A DNA stretch of 64,000 nt from Olsenella sp. Marseille-P4559 (GTDB taxonomy: Bacteria > Actinomycetota > Coriobacteriia > Coriobacteriales > Atopobiaceae), in the NCBI RefSeq assembly GCF_900605015.1, contig NZ_LR027573.1:528898-592897 (forward strand), given 5' to 3'. Positions 41,398-50,114 of the stretch are shown here, one piece after another. Position 1 is the stretch's first letter, and each line of letters opens with the position of its first letter. The notes under the pieces were generated by a model that did no database searches, was not told the origin of the DNA, and saw nothing but the letters and a program-made list of their open reading frames with translations. The translations under genes and the position numbers were made by a program.

Positions 41398-42831
41398 GTA
41401 CTTGACCCAGGCGTTTGGGTCGCCGGTTTCCTTGGCCAGGCGGTCGGACAGGCGGCCCTTAGGGCTGTTGGCCCACATGGGCGCGGACTTCTCAGCCCAT
41501 GCCGCAGCTGCCGCCTGCGTCTTGCTCTCGAGTTCGTCCACGTCCTCGGGATGCACGTAATCCGTGGACTTGGCTCCGGTCTCGTGCACCATCTCGGAGA
41601 GCTTGCCGGGGTTGTCCAGTAGAGGACACGGCCTCAGCATGTTGGAGCTAAACGGCTGGTGCGCCTGGTAACTCTTGAAGAGCGGGCTCTTGTAGCACTC
41701 GAGCAGGCTCTTCTCGCGGATGTTGGAGTCGGAGTAGTGGATGAACGCGCAGGGCTCAACGTCACCCGCAGCGTTGATGTGCATGTAGCGGCGGGCGCCC
41801 GCGATGCAGCCGCCCGTGTACTCGCCGTCGTTCCAGAAGTCGGCGAAGAAGATGGGCACATTGTTGCGCCAGTTCTTGCGCACCTTGTCATACATCCCCG
41901 CGCGCTGTTCCGCCGTGGCGAGAAGCTCCACCGGAGCGCCCAGGCCCACAGGCATGTACGTGAAGATCCATGCGAACAGCACGCCCTTGTCGACAAGGAG
42001 CTGGATGTACTCGTCGCTGGTAATGGAGTCGTAGTTCTCGCTGGTGTAGCACATGGAGGCGCCAAAGGGGAGCTTGCGCTCGCGGAGAATGTCCATGGCA
42101 CGCGTGACCTTCTCGAACGTACCTTTGCCGCGCCGGGAGTCGGTGGCCTCCTCAAAGCCCTCGATGGAAAACGCGGGCATGAAGTTCTTTACGCGCAGCA
42201 TCTCGTCGGCAAACGCCTCATCCACGAGCGTTCCGTTGGTAAACGCCGAGAAGAAGCAATCCGGATGGTTCTCGCACAGGCGGATGAGGTCGTGCTTGCG
42301 CACCATGGGCTCGCCGCCAGTGAAGAGGTAGATGTAGGTGCCCAGCGCTTTGCCCTGCGTGATGATGGAGTCGAGCTCCTCAAACGTGAGGTCCTTGTGG
42401 TTGGCGCTAGTGTAGTTGGCTGCCCAGCAGCCATTGCAGTGCAGGTTGCAGCGGGTAGTGGGGTCCATGAGGATGGCCCACGGGCAGTTGCAGCCCTCGG
42501 TGTCGTTGACCTCGCGCTGGCGTGCGCCGCCAATGGTCACGGAGTTCACGAAGAAGTTATGCGCAAAGGTTTTGACGACGTCCCTGTCAACATTGTTGAT
42601 GATGTTGTCGACCAGATGACGCCAGTTGTTAGTGGGGTCTTTCATGTAACCCATGACCATGTTGAAGAGCTTGAGCTGGGCATCGTTGATGGAGTCACCA
42701 GAGCCGGCAAACTTGTTGATGAGAGACTCTACCTTGGGTAAGTTGCCGTCGAAGTCATCGTAGAGCATGTTGACTCCCTGGTCGACGGCAACACCGATGG
42801 CCTTGGCCTTGATGGAGGTGAACGCGGACAT
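41395..42831 (-). CDS. Radical SAM protein with SPASM-like C-terminus
   Basis: A 478-residue radical SAM enzyme. CNLHCNGC (Cys128, Cys132, Cys135) holds the SAM cluster; YIYLFTGGEPMVR is the GGE motif. The C-terminal part has further Cys residues (GGCIAGARRYMHINAAGDVEPCAF, MLRPCPLLDNP) in SPASM-like spacing. An N-terminal helical domain of about 110 residues precedes the core. AAGGAGAGG precedes the ATG. Its substrate is unknown; proteins of this layout occur widely in Coriobacteriia and clostridia. No precursor-peptide gene was seen beside it, and the neighbouring genes do not point to a pathway. Confidence 0.85.
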   Translation of the reverse strand: MSAFTSIKAKAIGVAVDQGVNMLYDDFDGNLPKVESLINKFAGSGDSINDAQLKLFNMVMGYMKDPTNNWRHLVDNIINNVDRDVVKTFAHNFFVNSVTIGGARQREVNDTEGCNCPWAILMDPTTRCNLHCNGCWAANYTSANHKDLTFEELDSIITQGKALGTYIYLFTGGEPMVRKHDLIRLCENHPDCFFSAFTNGTLVDEAFADEMLRVKNFMPAFSIEGFEEATDSRRGKGTFEKVTRAMDILRERKLPFGASMCYTSENYDSITSDEYIQLLVDKGVLFAWIFTYMPVGLGAPVELLATAEQRAGMYDKVRKNWRNNVPIFFADFWNDGEYTGGCIAGARRYMHINAAGDVEPCAFIHYSDSNIREKSLLECYKSPLFKSYQAHQPFSSNMLRPCPLLDNPGKLSEMVHETGAKSTDYVHPEDVDELESKTQAAAAAWAEKSAPMWANSPKGRLSDRLAKETGDPNAWVKY

Positions 42832-42966
42832 GGGCCTCTCCTTCTCCTGCGGGTTCTACGGGCAACCACCTCAAGGCAACTATCGGAATGCCTGACGCCG
42901 CGTGAAGCCGTGGTTCCCATCGCATAGAGAGTATCATCCCCCAAGCCGTGCGAGATGAGTCCGCTT

Positions 42967-42983
42967 TTTGAAATACGTTCAAA
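42967..42983. promoter_or_regulatory. Palindrome upstream of the radical SAM gene
   Basis: TTTGAA-ATACG-TTCAAA, 136 bases before the ATG; a possible operator. The 264-base gap 42,832-43,095 otherwise holds the Hsp20 terminator. Confidence 0.35.
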
Positions 42984-43022
42984 TCTAGTAGGTGAGTGGC
43001 AGCCGCGATGGCACAGCGATGC

Positions 43023-43058
43023 ACAAAAGGAGGTGTCCCGGCCGAAACCGGGGCACCT
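43023..43058 (-). terminator. Terminator after hsp20
   Basis: On the minus strand an 11-bp stem (43058-43048 / 43041-43031, one G-U) with loop TTTCGG is followed by CCTTTTG. Confidence 0.75.
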
Positions 43059-43095
43059 TACGCGTTGCGTGTTGTAAGGGGCAAACGCATCGCTG

Positions 43096-43524
43096 TTAGT
43101 CGATGGCAACCTTCGTGACGTTGGCCTTCTCGGCCTGCTTGGGAACATTGATGGTGAGGACGCCGCCATCCATCTTGGCCGTGAGACCCTCAGTCGCGGC
43201 ATCCTTCAGATACACGCCACGGCTTGCCTGCCACTCAGAGGTTTCCTTCTGCAGGTAGTTCTTGTTCTCCTCCTCGTCGGACTCTTTCTTGTCCACGCTA
43301 ATGGAAAGCCTGCCCTCGTTGAGCTCGACGTCTACCTCGTCCTTCTTAACACCCGGGAGCTCCGCAGTCACAATGTACTTGTCACCCGCGTCCTCGACGT
43401 TCATCTTGAAGGCATCATCGGCGTTAATCGCTGCGAGAGGAGCGAAGAAGTCGTCGAAGGCTCCAAACGGCCATGCCCTGCGAAGTGCCTTCTCGTAATC
43501 ACTATAAGGAATCATGCCAGCCAT
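43096..43524 (-). CDS. Hsp20 / alpha-crystallin small heat-shock protein
   Basis: A 142-residue small heat-shock protein. The alpha-crystallin domain spans about 35-135 (KMNVEDAGDKYIVTAELPGVKKDEVDVEL) and ends with GGVLTINVPK, the usual G-V-L motif; a short N-terminus and the tail KANVTKVAID complete it. It forms oligomers that hold unfolded proteins. ATG at 43524 follows AGGAG, which lies in a small hairpin (43529-43547). A possible promoter is at 43607-43634. It is monocistronic. Confidence 0.92.
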   Translation of the reverse strand: MAGMIPYSDYEKALRRAWPFGAFDDFFAPLAAINADDAFKMNVEDAGDKYIVTAELPGVKKDEVDVELNEGRLSISVDKKESDEEENKNYLQKETSEWQASRGVYLKDAATEGLTAKMDGGVLTINVPKQAEKANVTKVAID

Positions 43525-43528
43525 CGTT

Positions 43529-43569
43529 ACCACTCCTTCTATGTGGTGGAAGCCCCTTCTTTGGGCTTC
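43529..43569 (-). promoter_or_regulatory. Structured hsp20 leader, possible RNA thermometer
   Basis: In the minus-strand leader, ACCAC and GTGGT pair around ATAGAAGGA, so the ribosome site AAGGAG sits in and beside the loop (43529-43547). Just upstream GAAGCCC/GGGCTTC (43549-43569) forms a 7-bp hairpin. Tandem hairpins ending at the ribosome site are usual in heat-shock RNA thermometers; this is inference. Confidence 0.35.
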
Positions 43570-43606
43570 TTTGGGTCCATTCTTGTATGTTCCCCACTAT
43601 GGTTTC

Positions 43607-43634
43607 TTTATACAAGCAATCTAAGGTTTTCTAA
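43607..43634 (-). promoter_or_regulatory. Possible hsp20 promoter
   Basis: Minus strand TTAGAA (43629-43634), 16 bases, TATAAA (43607-43612). No clear CIRCE or HAIR (HspR) box was found. Confidence 0.35.
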
Positions 43635-43799
43635 GTTTACTACGCTTGGATATTGAGTTCGGCTGCAGGTAGGGCTGCGCGATGCGCACCGTTGATGACG
43701 GAGGGGCGCTTTTGTACGTAGTTGCTGCGGGAACGAGCTCCGCAATGTCATTTCAGCGCCGAAGGGGTCTTGTGATGGCTGCGCAAACGCAGGCTCCGG

Positions 43800-43945
43800 C
43801 GTCAAACCGACGCCGGAACTGGCAAAATGACAACAACCGACAGCGGATTAACGCGGCCATTGCGGATTTCCGTTCGCCTCGGCGAGCACCTCGGCGATGG
43901 CCTCCGCCGGTTTCTTCCAGCCCAGCACTCGCCTCGCTTTTCTCT
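43800..43945 (-). mobile_element. IS30-family transposase 3' remnant
   Basis: On the minus strand a frame ends RRVLGWKKPAEAIAEVLAEA then a few residues and stop at 43848-43850; the LGWKxPAE segment is the C-terminal signature of IS30-family transposases. The sequence downstream (towards 43800) probably includes the element end, with a GCGTC/GACGC hairpin. The rest of the transposase is missing. It abuts the 5' end of the decayed DUF3810 gene and may have damaged it. With the hsp20 leader this accounts for the 420-base gap. Confidence 0.6.
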
Positions 43946-44950
43946 CGACCAAGACTTGCAGGCAATGCTCTTCCCCGGCTACTGCCAGTTCTCAAAGTCT
44001 CTCATGGCTGCCCTGGCAACGGCCGCAAGCATAGCCCCCTTCGCCATATGGGACTGGACACCGTTGGCCTCGTGGCGGCGGCAATCGCCACGCTGGTTCA
44101 CCGCATACGCCACCGCAAGCGCTTTCTCCCCTGGCTCTCGATGGTAGCTCTGACCATAGCAGTAACCGCGTTTCTCGGCACCGCCGGATGGGCGCTCAAC
44201 CACTACGCGCCGGAACTCTCCCGAGACCTTGGCCTTGAAAGCTCAGCACAGCGAGGGCCAGCTGGCAAGCGTCACCGCGTACTATCTGGGCCAAGCCGCC
44301 AGCCGCGCGTCACTGGTTCCGCGCGAGGAGGACGGTACTCCCCCAACAGGACTCCTACGAGCTCGCAAGCATTGCCGAAGTGTCGTATATCCCGCTCGCC
44401 CAGCGCTATGAGGTCTTCTCGGGAAGCACTGCACCCATAAAGTCGCACCTGCTTTTTGACGAGCCCCTGCTCTACAGCGGCCACACAGGTATCTTCTTGA
44501 CACTGCAGAATCCAGCGTACCGCTCAAAACCGCGACCGCCGAGCTGCCCTTCACGATGTGCCACGAGGCAGCCCACCGCCTGGGCACTGCCAACGAAGGG
44601 GAGGCGAACCTCTCGGCCTTTCTCGCCTGCTCTTGTAGCGATGACGTGCGCCTCTCGTACTCTGGCTGCTACTCCGCTTTCAACCACTGCGTAAACGCCC
44701 TGCTGGCAGAGAACCCCAAGCGTGCCCAGCGGGTGGTCTCAGAGGCTCCCGCGGGCGAGGACGGCTCAGGCGTTGAGCTTGTACTGCAAGACCGAACAGC
44801 CGCACGGCAGCACTACCAGGCCTACAAGGGCCCCTTTGAAGACGTGGGCACCACGGCCAACGACACCTACCTCAGGAGCTTTGGCGAAAAGGATGGGGCT
44901 CCTCATACGGCCTGGTGGTGGACTACCTGCTTGCCTGGTTGGACGCGTAG
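43946..44950 (+). pseudogene. Decayed DUF3810 membrane metallopeptidase-like gene
   Basis: Pieces of one DUF3810 protein appear in three frames: LATAASIAPFAIWDW, then VHRIRHRKRFLPWLSMVALT and GWALNHYAPELSRDLGLE, then LVPREEDGT, then SYIPLAQRYEVFSGSTAPIK and LLYSGHTGIF, then FTMCHEAAHRLGTANEGEAN (an HExxH zinc motif) and finally YGLVVDYLLAWLDA with stop at 44948. At least five frameshifts are needed. The 5' end is lost at the IS30 remnant. It overlaps the end of the amylase gene by 28 bases. DUF3810 proteins have N-terminal membrane helices and an extracellular peptidase-like domain. Confidence 0.8.
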
Positions 44951-46518
44951 CGATCGGCATCCCGCTTGATGCGGTCTGCCTCGCGCTTCTCCCCTGCACT
45001 CGGAACCGGCAGATGCGAGCTCAAGTCTGCGGGGGCATCCTGGCCGTACCGCACGATGTCGTTCTCGAGAACGCCAGCCGTATCCTCGGGCAGATATGCC
45101 GAGAGGCTCCCCCCGTTGCAGACGAACTCTGCGCAGCCATCGTCGCCCACGCAGGTATCAGACTCTCCGCCAAGAACGGAAACCCACCGCTCGCCGGCAT
45201 GGCGAGCGCCCACGTACATGCGCTTTGAGCCGCCCTCGCGATCGGTAAGCACGCAGGCAACACCAGAGCCGCCATGGCGCCCGTCACCCTCGCGTGCCCA
45301 ACCAATAACGTCCGGGTCGTCCAGGTAGTCGTGCTGTGGGCCGTAGGCAAAGCGACGGCGAAGCTCCATGAGGAGAGGCAGCTCGCGAACGGCGGGGATG
45401 TTGCCGTCATTAGGCATGCCAAAGAGGTCACCGTAAAAGACGCAAGGGTAGCCCGCCTCGCGCAGCAGGATGAGCGCGTACGCCGAGGGCTTAAACCAGC
45501 TCTGGACAAAGGACTGAAGCGCCTGGCCAGGCTGGGTGTCATGGTTTTCAACAAAGGTAACGGCACGCATTGGGTCTGACCCCACAAGGGTCCCATCGAA
45601 GAGATGGCGCAGGTCAACGTTGCCAAAGGAGCAGGACGCCTCGTAGAGGTGGTAGTGAAGGGGCACGTCAAAGAGGCTCATGGCACGCTCGGCACCTAGG
45701 TAGGCCTTGAGTTCTCCCAGGTCGGGCGACCAGTACTCCCCCACCGTGAAAAGCTCCTTGCCAAACTCCTGCCTAAGCGCAGGAAGCCAGCGGAGAAAGA
45801 ACTGCCGGCCCATATGCTTGAGCGCGTCGAGCCTGAAGCCGTCAAGGTTGCAGGTTGAGAGGTACCATTCGCCCCAGCGCAGGAGCTCGTCATAGACAGG
45901 CTGGTACATCTCGTCCACATCGCAGCCCATGAGATAGTCATAGTTGCCGTTGTCGTGATGATCGACCTGCTCGCTCCAGTGTTTGCCGTCAAAGAGGTAA
46001 ATCGCATTTGTGTGGGTGGCCTCGTCATAGTCGACCCCGTGAAAGCAGGTCCAGTTCCACTTGAAGCCAGAATACGTGTCACCGCGCCCCGGAAAGTCGA
46101 AGCGCGTCCAAGCGGTAATGTCACGCGGGGCCGATGTGGGCTGCTCGCGGTTGTACGATGCCATCTCTGTTGCGCGCACGCGCTCAGTGCCATCGGCGCC
46201 CATGCGGTGGTCGAGAACCACGTCGGCGAGAACCTCCATGCCCGCCGCGTGCAGGGCGTCTATCGCGGCAAGGTACTCTTCCTTCGTACCATACTTCGTG
46301 CGCACGGAGCCCTTCTGGTCAAACTCTCCTAGATCGTACGTGTCATACACGCCATAGCCAACATCGTCTACCCCAGCCATCCCCTTGTAGGCAGGCGGCA
46401 GCCATACGGCAGTTATTCCGTTGTCGGCAAAGAGCCGGGCGTCTTCTGCCAGCCGACGCCAGTGCCTGCCATCTGCGTCTAGGTACCAGGAGAAGCCTTG
46501 GAGCATCGTACCGTTCAC
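44923..46518 (-). CDS. Cytoplasmic alpha-amylase, GH13
   Basis: A 531-residue alpha-amylase of the bacterial liquefying/cytoplasmic type (E. coli AmyA, Bacillus licheniformis AmyL). Catalytic residues: Asp231 (GFRLDALKH), Glu261 (TVGEYW), Asp327 (FVENHDT), close to AmyL numbering. ADVVLDHRMGADG carries the calcium-site and first conserved region. No signal peptide, so it acts on internal glycogen or imported maltodextrin. A GTG at 46518 behind GGGGG is chosen, giving the normal family N-terminus NGTMLQGFSWYLDADG. Confidence 0.9.
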   Translation of the reverse strand: MNGTMLQGFSWYLDADGRHWRRLAEDARLFADNGITAVWLPPAYKGMAGVDDVGYGVYDTYDLGEFDQKGSVRTKYGTKEEYLAAIDALHAAGMEVLADVVLDHRMGADGTERVRATEMASYNREQPTSAPRDITAWTRFDFPGRGDTYSGFKWNWTCFHGVDYDEATHTNAIYLFDGKHWSEQVDHHDNGNYDYLMGCDVDEMYQPVYDELLRWGEWYLSTCNLDGFRLDALKHMGRQFFLRWLPALRQEFGKELFTVGEYWSPDLGELKAYLGAERAMSLFDVPLHYHLYEASCSFGNVDLRHLFDGTLVGSDPMRAVTFVENHDTQPGQALQSFVQSWFKPSAYALILLREAGYPCVFYGDLFGMPNDGNIPAVRELPLLMELRRRFAYGPQHDYLDDPDVIGWAREGDGRHGGSGVACVLTDREGGSKRMYVGARHAGERWVSVLGGESDTCVGDDGCAEFVCNGGSLSAYLPEDTAGVLENDIVRYGQDAPADLSSHLPVPSAGEKREADRIKRDADRYASNQASR

Positions 46519-46557
46519 GCGCACGCCCCCATCAAAATCCAAATGATAATCATGCCC

Positions 46558-46818
46558 TCATCCTACACGCGTGGGGTGCGCGCAAGCCGCAACGGCGACA
46601 ACAATTGCCAAGAGAATGGCAGGCGCAAATCCAATGAGCCCAAGAACGAGCGACGCGGCGAAGAGCCACCAAAACGCCCGAAGCCCCGCGCCAATCACCC
46701 ATCCCAGGGCACGGAAGATGCCCACAACAAGGGCAAAGACCAGCCAGACCGCCAGCACGGCGAGCATGACCGGCGCCAAGACAACGGCAAGGGCTGATGC
46801 GAGAAGCAACATAATCAT
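46558..46818 (-). CDS. Small membrane protein
   Basis: An 86-residue protein made almost wholly of three hydrophobic helices rich in Ala, Val and Leu (ALAVVLAPVMLAVLAVWLVFALVV). GAAGGGAAGG precedes the ATG at 46818. It is followed by the amylase gene 39 bases later on the same strand, so they may share a transcript. I do not recognise a family. It could be a membrane anchor or stress-related small protein. Confidence 0.6.
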   Translation of the reverse strand: MIMLLLASALAVVLAPVMLAVLAVWLVFALVVGIFRALGWVIGAGLRAFWWLFAASLVLGLIGFAPAILLAIVVAVAACAHPTRVG

Positions 46819-47057
46819 GAGAACCTTCCCTTCGGGCGCGCGCAGATGCGCCGCAGCCAAATCGTACCCCATTCGCTCACCCGACTAGCGTTATGCGTGC
46901 GGTTCACGTGGTCTTTGCATCGGCCAGAGCCACCGGCAAGCCGGCAGGAGAGACCGTTGCCCGTACTTCTCGTAACATACTTGAAACAATATTGCCGACG
47001 TGTTACAAAAGAGGTGCAAAGTTGAAGGCCGCTCAAGAAAGTCGCAGGTGACGGCAT

Positions 47058-47243
47058 ATGCCCATCATTTCCACATCCAGCCCGCCCATCATCCTAACCG
47101 TGTTCCTCATCATGCTTGCGCTGCTCTTTGGTACCGTGCTCGCAGCGGCAGCGGCGCAGGTAATCGTGAACAAGGTTCGTGGCCAGCGTGGCCCGCAGGA
47201 GAATGTGACCACCTACCCAACCATGCTCTATCCGCGCTTCTAG
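47058..47243 (+). CDS. Small single-pass membrane protein
   Basis: A 61-residue protein with one membrane helix (ILTVFLIMLALLFGTVLAAAAAQVIV) and a basic/polar tail ending YPTMLYPRF. AGGTG lies before the ATG, a weak promoter (TTGAAA, 16 bases, TTACAA at 46981-47008) lies upstream and a strong terminator follows, which together support a real gene. No family recognised. Confidence 0.5.
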   Translation: MPIISTSSPPIILTVFLIMLALLFGTVLAAAAAQVIVNKVRGQRGPQENVTTYPTMLYPRF

Positions 47244-47297
47244 GCGCCGGCGAGAAGCGCAGGCGAGAGCGCTGGCACCAAGCGCATGGGAGGCTCG

Positions 47298-47332
47298 CGA
47301 CGGCCTGGGCGGAAACCCCGCCCGGGCCGTCG
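47298..47332. terminator. Strong hairpin between convergent genes
   Basis: A 15-bp stem (47298-47312 / 47318-47332, one G-U) with a 5-base loop, followed by TTGTGTAT on the plus strand. It separates the small membrane protein gene from coaX. Confidence 0.7.
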
Positions 47333-47371
47333 TTGTGTATGGTGCAGCCGAACAGTTTGCGGTCCGCAGCG

Positions 47372-48253
47372 CTAGCCGCGCCGGTTCGCTCCAAGCCGCA
47401 GCTGGTGAAGCCCGCGCAGCGTGAGCGTCTCGTCCACCTTGGCGGCATGGGCCATGAGCGGCGCCACGCGACTGGCGCTGCTGCCTGTAAGAACGACGCG
47501 GGCCTCTCCACCAAGCTCTTCGAATACGCGGCTGAGAAGGCCGTCCACGCGGGCAGTCTCGCCAAAGACCACGCCAGACTGCATGGCCTCGCGCGTGGAG
47601 CGCCCGATAGCCTCCTTCGGCGCCTGCAGCTCGATGACGGGCAGCCGGGCGGCCGCATGGGAGAGCGCCCGTGCCCCAAGTGCGAGGCCCGGCGCAATGA
47701 TGCCACCGAGAAAGACACCTTCGGCATCGATTACCTCGATGTTCACGGTTGTCCCAAAGTCCACTACAACAACGGGCGAGCCATATGCGGATTTGGCTGC
47801 CACAACGTCGGCTATGCGGTCGGGGCCAATCTCGGCGGGGTCTCGGTAGCGCATGCGTAAGCCGGTCTTGAGGCCCGGCCCCACCACAATGGGGCGCGTA
47901 TGACAGGCCGTGGCAAGCGCTGCCGACCACGCCTCGGTAAGCGGCGGCACCACACACGAGAGGACTGCGTCAAGCGGCGGCTCGGCGGCTGTCGCGCGCT
48001 CCGACGAGAGCGAGCGCTGCCCGGCCACGTCACGCGCAAGCACGCCCAGGACCTGCGCCACCTGCATGCGGGCCTCATCGGCCGTGATCCTTGCGGGCGT
48101 GGTGAGCTCCCAGGTCCCCAGCGGCTCGTCCGCCTCGCCAGCATCTGCCGAGAAAAGGCCAAAGCCGGTGGAGGTGTTTCCCACGTCTACGGCCAGGACG
48201 CAGTGCCCCTCGCCGACAGGCACTGACCGCTCGGCCTGCTCGCCCTTTGCCAT
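47372..48253 (-). CDS. coaX: Type III pantothenate kinase
   Basis: A 293-residue kinase of the CoaX type, first step of coenzyme A synthesis (pantothenate to 4'-phosphopantothenate). Motifs: VLAVDVGNTSTGFGLF (phosphate loop with the catalytic Asp), GPDRIADVVAAKSAYG, VVVDFGTTVNIEVI and GGIIAPGLALGARALSH. These distinguish it from CoaA. GAGGGGAG lies before the ATG at 48253; the longer open frame upstream has no family similarity. It stands divergent from the OPT transporter. Confidence 0.92.
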   Translation of the reverse strand: MAKGEQAERSVPVGEGHCVLAVDVGNTSTGFGLFSADAGEADEPLGTWELTTPARITADEARMQVAQVLGVLARDVAGQRSLSSERATAAEPPLDAVLSCVVPPLTEAWSAALATACHTRPIVVGPGLKTGLRMRYRDPAEIGPDRIADVVAAKSAYGSPVVVVDFGTTVNIEVIDAEGVFLGGIIAPGLALGARALSHAAARLPVIELQAPKEAIGRSTREAMQSGVVFGETARVDGLLSRVFEELGGEARVVLTGSSASRVAPLMAHAAKVDETLTLRGLHQLRLGANRRG

Positions 48254-48403
48254 GCGTACTCCCCTCGACGCTGACGGATCGCCCCTTTCGCTATACTCTA
48301 CCAAGTCCGCGCGCTGGTCCGGCGCATGGGCATAGGTAACCCGACTCCTCGGCCTGCATTCGCCGGCCGCCAGGGGGAGCGGATATACGCAAAGGAGAGC
48401 AAC

Positions 48404-50113
48404 ATGGGCGATTCTTCCGGCCACGCCACGTGGCGTGGACAGCTGACGGCGCGTGGCGTCGTCATTGGCTGCATTGGCTGCGTCGTTATCACCGCATCCT
48501 CGGCATACACGGCGCTCAAACTCGGTGCGCTTCCGTGGCCGATTGTGTTCGCAGCCATAGTTTCGCTCTTCTTCCTCAAGCTTCTTGGAGACGCCAGCCT
48601 CAACGAGGCCAACGTCACGCATACCATCATGTCCGCAGGTGCCATGGTCGCAGGCGGGCTTGCTTTCACCATCCCTGGCGCCTGGATGCTCGGGTACGCC
48701 GGCGAAGTGGGGTTTGTTCAGATGCTTGCTGTGGCCCTTGCCGGCACGGGACTGGGCCTCGTAGCCACCGCTATCATCCACCGGCACTTCATCGTTGATG
48801 TAAACCTCGAGTTCCCCATGGGGGCCTCCGCGGCGCAGACCCTGCGCGCGACCGAGGCCGGCGGCAGGACCGGACGACACCTCTTCGCCTCGATGGGGCT
48901 TGCCGGTATTTATGCCGTGCTGCGCGACGCCCTCGGCGCGGTGCCCTCCATGCTGGCGACGCTCCCCATCCCCGGTGTGAGCTTTGGCATCTACAATTCG
49001 CCGATGATGGTCTCGGTGGGCTTCCTTGTGGGTGGCGCTGCCGTGGCCTGGTGGTTTGCGGGGGCTCTTCTCGCCAACTTTGGCGTTGTGGTGGCGGGCA
49101 GTGCCGCTGGGCTTTGGGAAGTTGGCGCAGCGCAGGGCATCGTGAAGAGCCTGGGCATGGGACTCATGATGGGCGCTGGCCTGGCCGTGGTGGCAAAGGA
49201 CATCCTGCCGCAGCTTGCGGGCATCGTGCGTGGGGTGCGAGGCCCCTCAAGCGCCTCGGACGGCGCGGCAGGCGGTCAAGGGTCGCTCGTCACCGGCAGC
49301 GTCCGCACTGACGCCGGCACCTTCGCCGTGATTGCCGCTGCCATCGTGGTCCTCATGTGCATGGGACTCGGCCTCTCGCCGCTGGTAAGCGTTGTAGTGG
49401 TGCTTCTCGCCTTTGTGACCACCGCGATGAGCGCGCAGTCGTGCGGACAGACGGGCATCGACCCCATGGAGATCTTTGGCCTCATCGTGCTGCTGCTTGT
49501 CTCGGCGTTTGCACAGGTACGAGACGTACAGCTCTTCTTTATTGCCGGCGTGGTGGCTGTTGCATGCGGACTTGCCGGCGACGTGATGAACGACTTCAAG
49601 GCCGGGAGCATCCTTGGCACCGACCCGCGCGCCCAGTGGCTTGGGCAGGCGATCGGTGGCGTGCTGGGGGCGGTTGTCTCCGCTGCCGTCATGATGGCGC
49701 TGGTCAGCGCCTATGGGCCCGACGCCTTTGGGCTGGGAAGGGAGTTCGTCTCGGCACAGGCGAGCGTTGTGGCCACGATGGTCTCGGGCATTCCCAGCGT
49801 TCCGGCGTTTGCCATTGGACTTGTGGCAGGCATTGGCCTCTACTGGGCGGGCCTGCCGGCCATGATGCTGGGACTTGGCGTCTACCTGCCGTTCTACATG
49901 TCGTTCACCGCTGCGTTGGGCGCTGCGCTCAAGTGGGCCATTGGCCGTGCACGCACCACTCGCAACGCGGGGCTTCCCGAGGACGAGCGTGCCGCACGCG
50001 ATGCCGATGCGCAGGAGGCTGGCGTTGTTGTGGCCTCTGGCGTGCTTGGCGGCGAGTCGATCGTCGGCGTCATTGTCGCGATGGCGAGCGTCATCGCGGG
50101 CCTTGCGGGGTAG
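48404..50113 (+). CDS. OPT family oligopeptide transporter
   Basis: A 569-residue membrane protein with about 14-16 hydrophobic segments. It fits the bacterial OPT family (ALKLGALPWPIVFAAIVS, NEANVTHTIMSAGAMVAGGLAF, NLEFPMGASAAQTLRATE, GLAGDVMNDFKAGSILG). OPT proteins import peptides or metal chelates with protons. AAAGGAGAG lies before the ATG. It is monocistronic and ends 1 base before the 3' end of the decayed aminotransferase on the other strand. Confidence 0.9.
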   Translation: MGDSSGHATWRGQLTARGVVIGCIGCVVITASSAYTALKLGALPWPIVFAAIVSLFFLKLLGDASLNEANVTHTIMSAGAMVAGGLAFTIPGAWMLGYAGEVGFVQMLAVALAGTGLGLVATAIIHRHFIVDVNLEFPMGASAAQTLRATEAGGRTGRHLFASMGLAGIYAVLRDALGAVPSMLATLPIPGVSFGIYNSPMMVSVGFLVGGAAVAWWFAGALLANFGVVVAGSAAGLWEVGAAQGIVKSLGMGLMMGAGLAVVAKDILPQLAGIVRGVRGPSSASDGAAGGQGSLVTGSVRTDAGTFAVIAAAIVVLMCMGLGLSPLVSVVVVLLAFVTTAMSAQSCGQTGIDPMEIFGLIVLLLVSAFAQVRDVQLFFIAGVVAVACGLAGDVMNDFKAGSILGTDPRAQWLGQAIGGVLGAVVSAAVMMALVSAYGPDAFGLGREFVSAQASVVATMVSGIPSVPAFAIGLVAGIGLYWAGLPAMMLGLGVYLPFYMSFTAALGAALKWAIGRARTTRNAGLPEDERAARDADAQEAGVVVASGVLGGESIVGVIVAMASVIAGLAG

Positions 50114-50114
50114 C

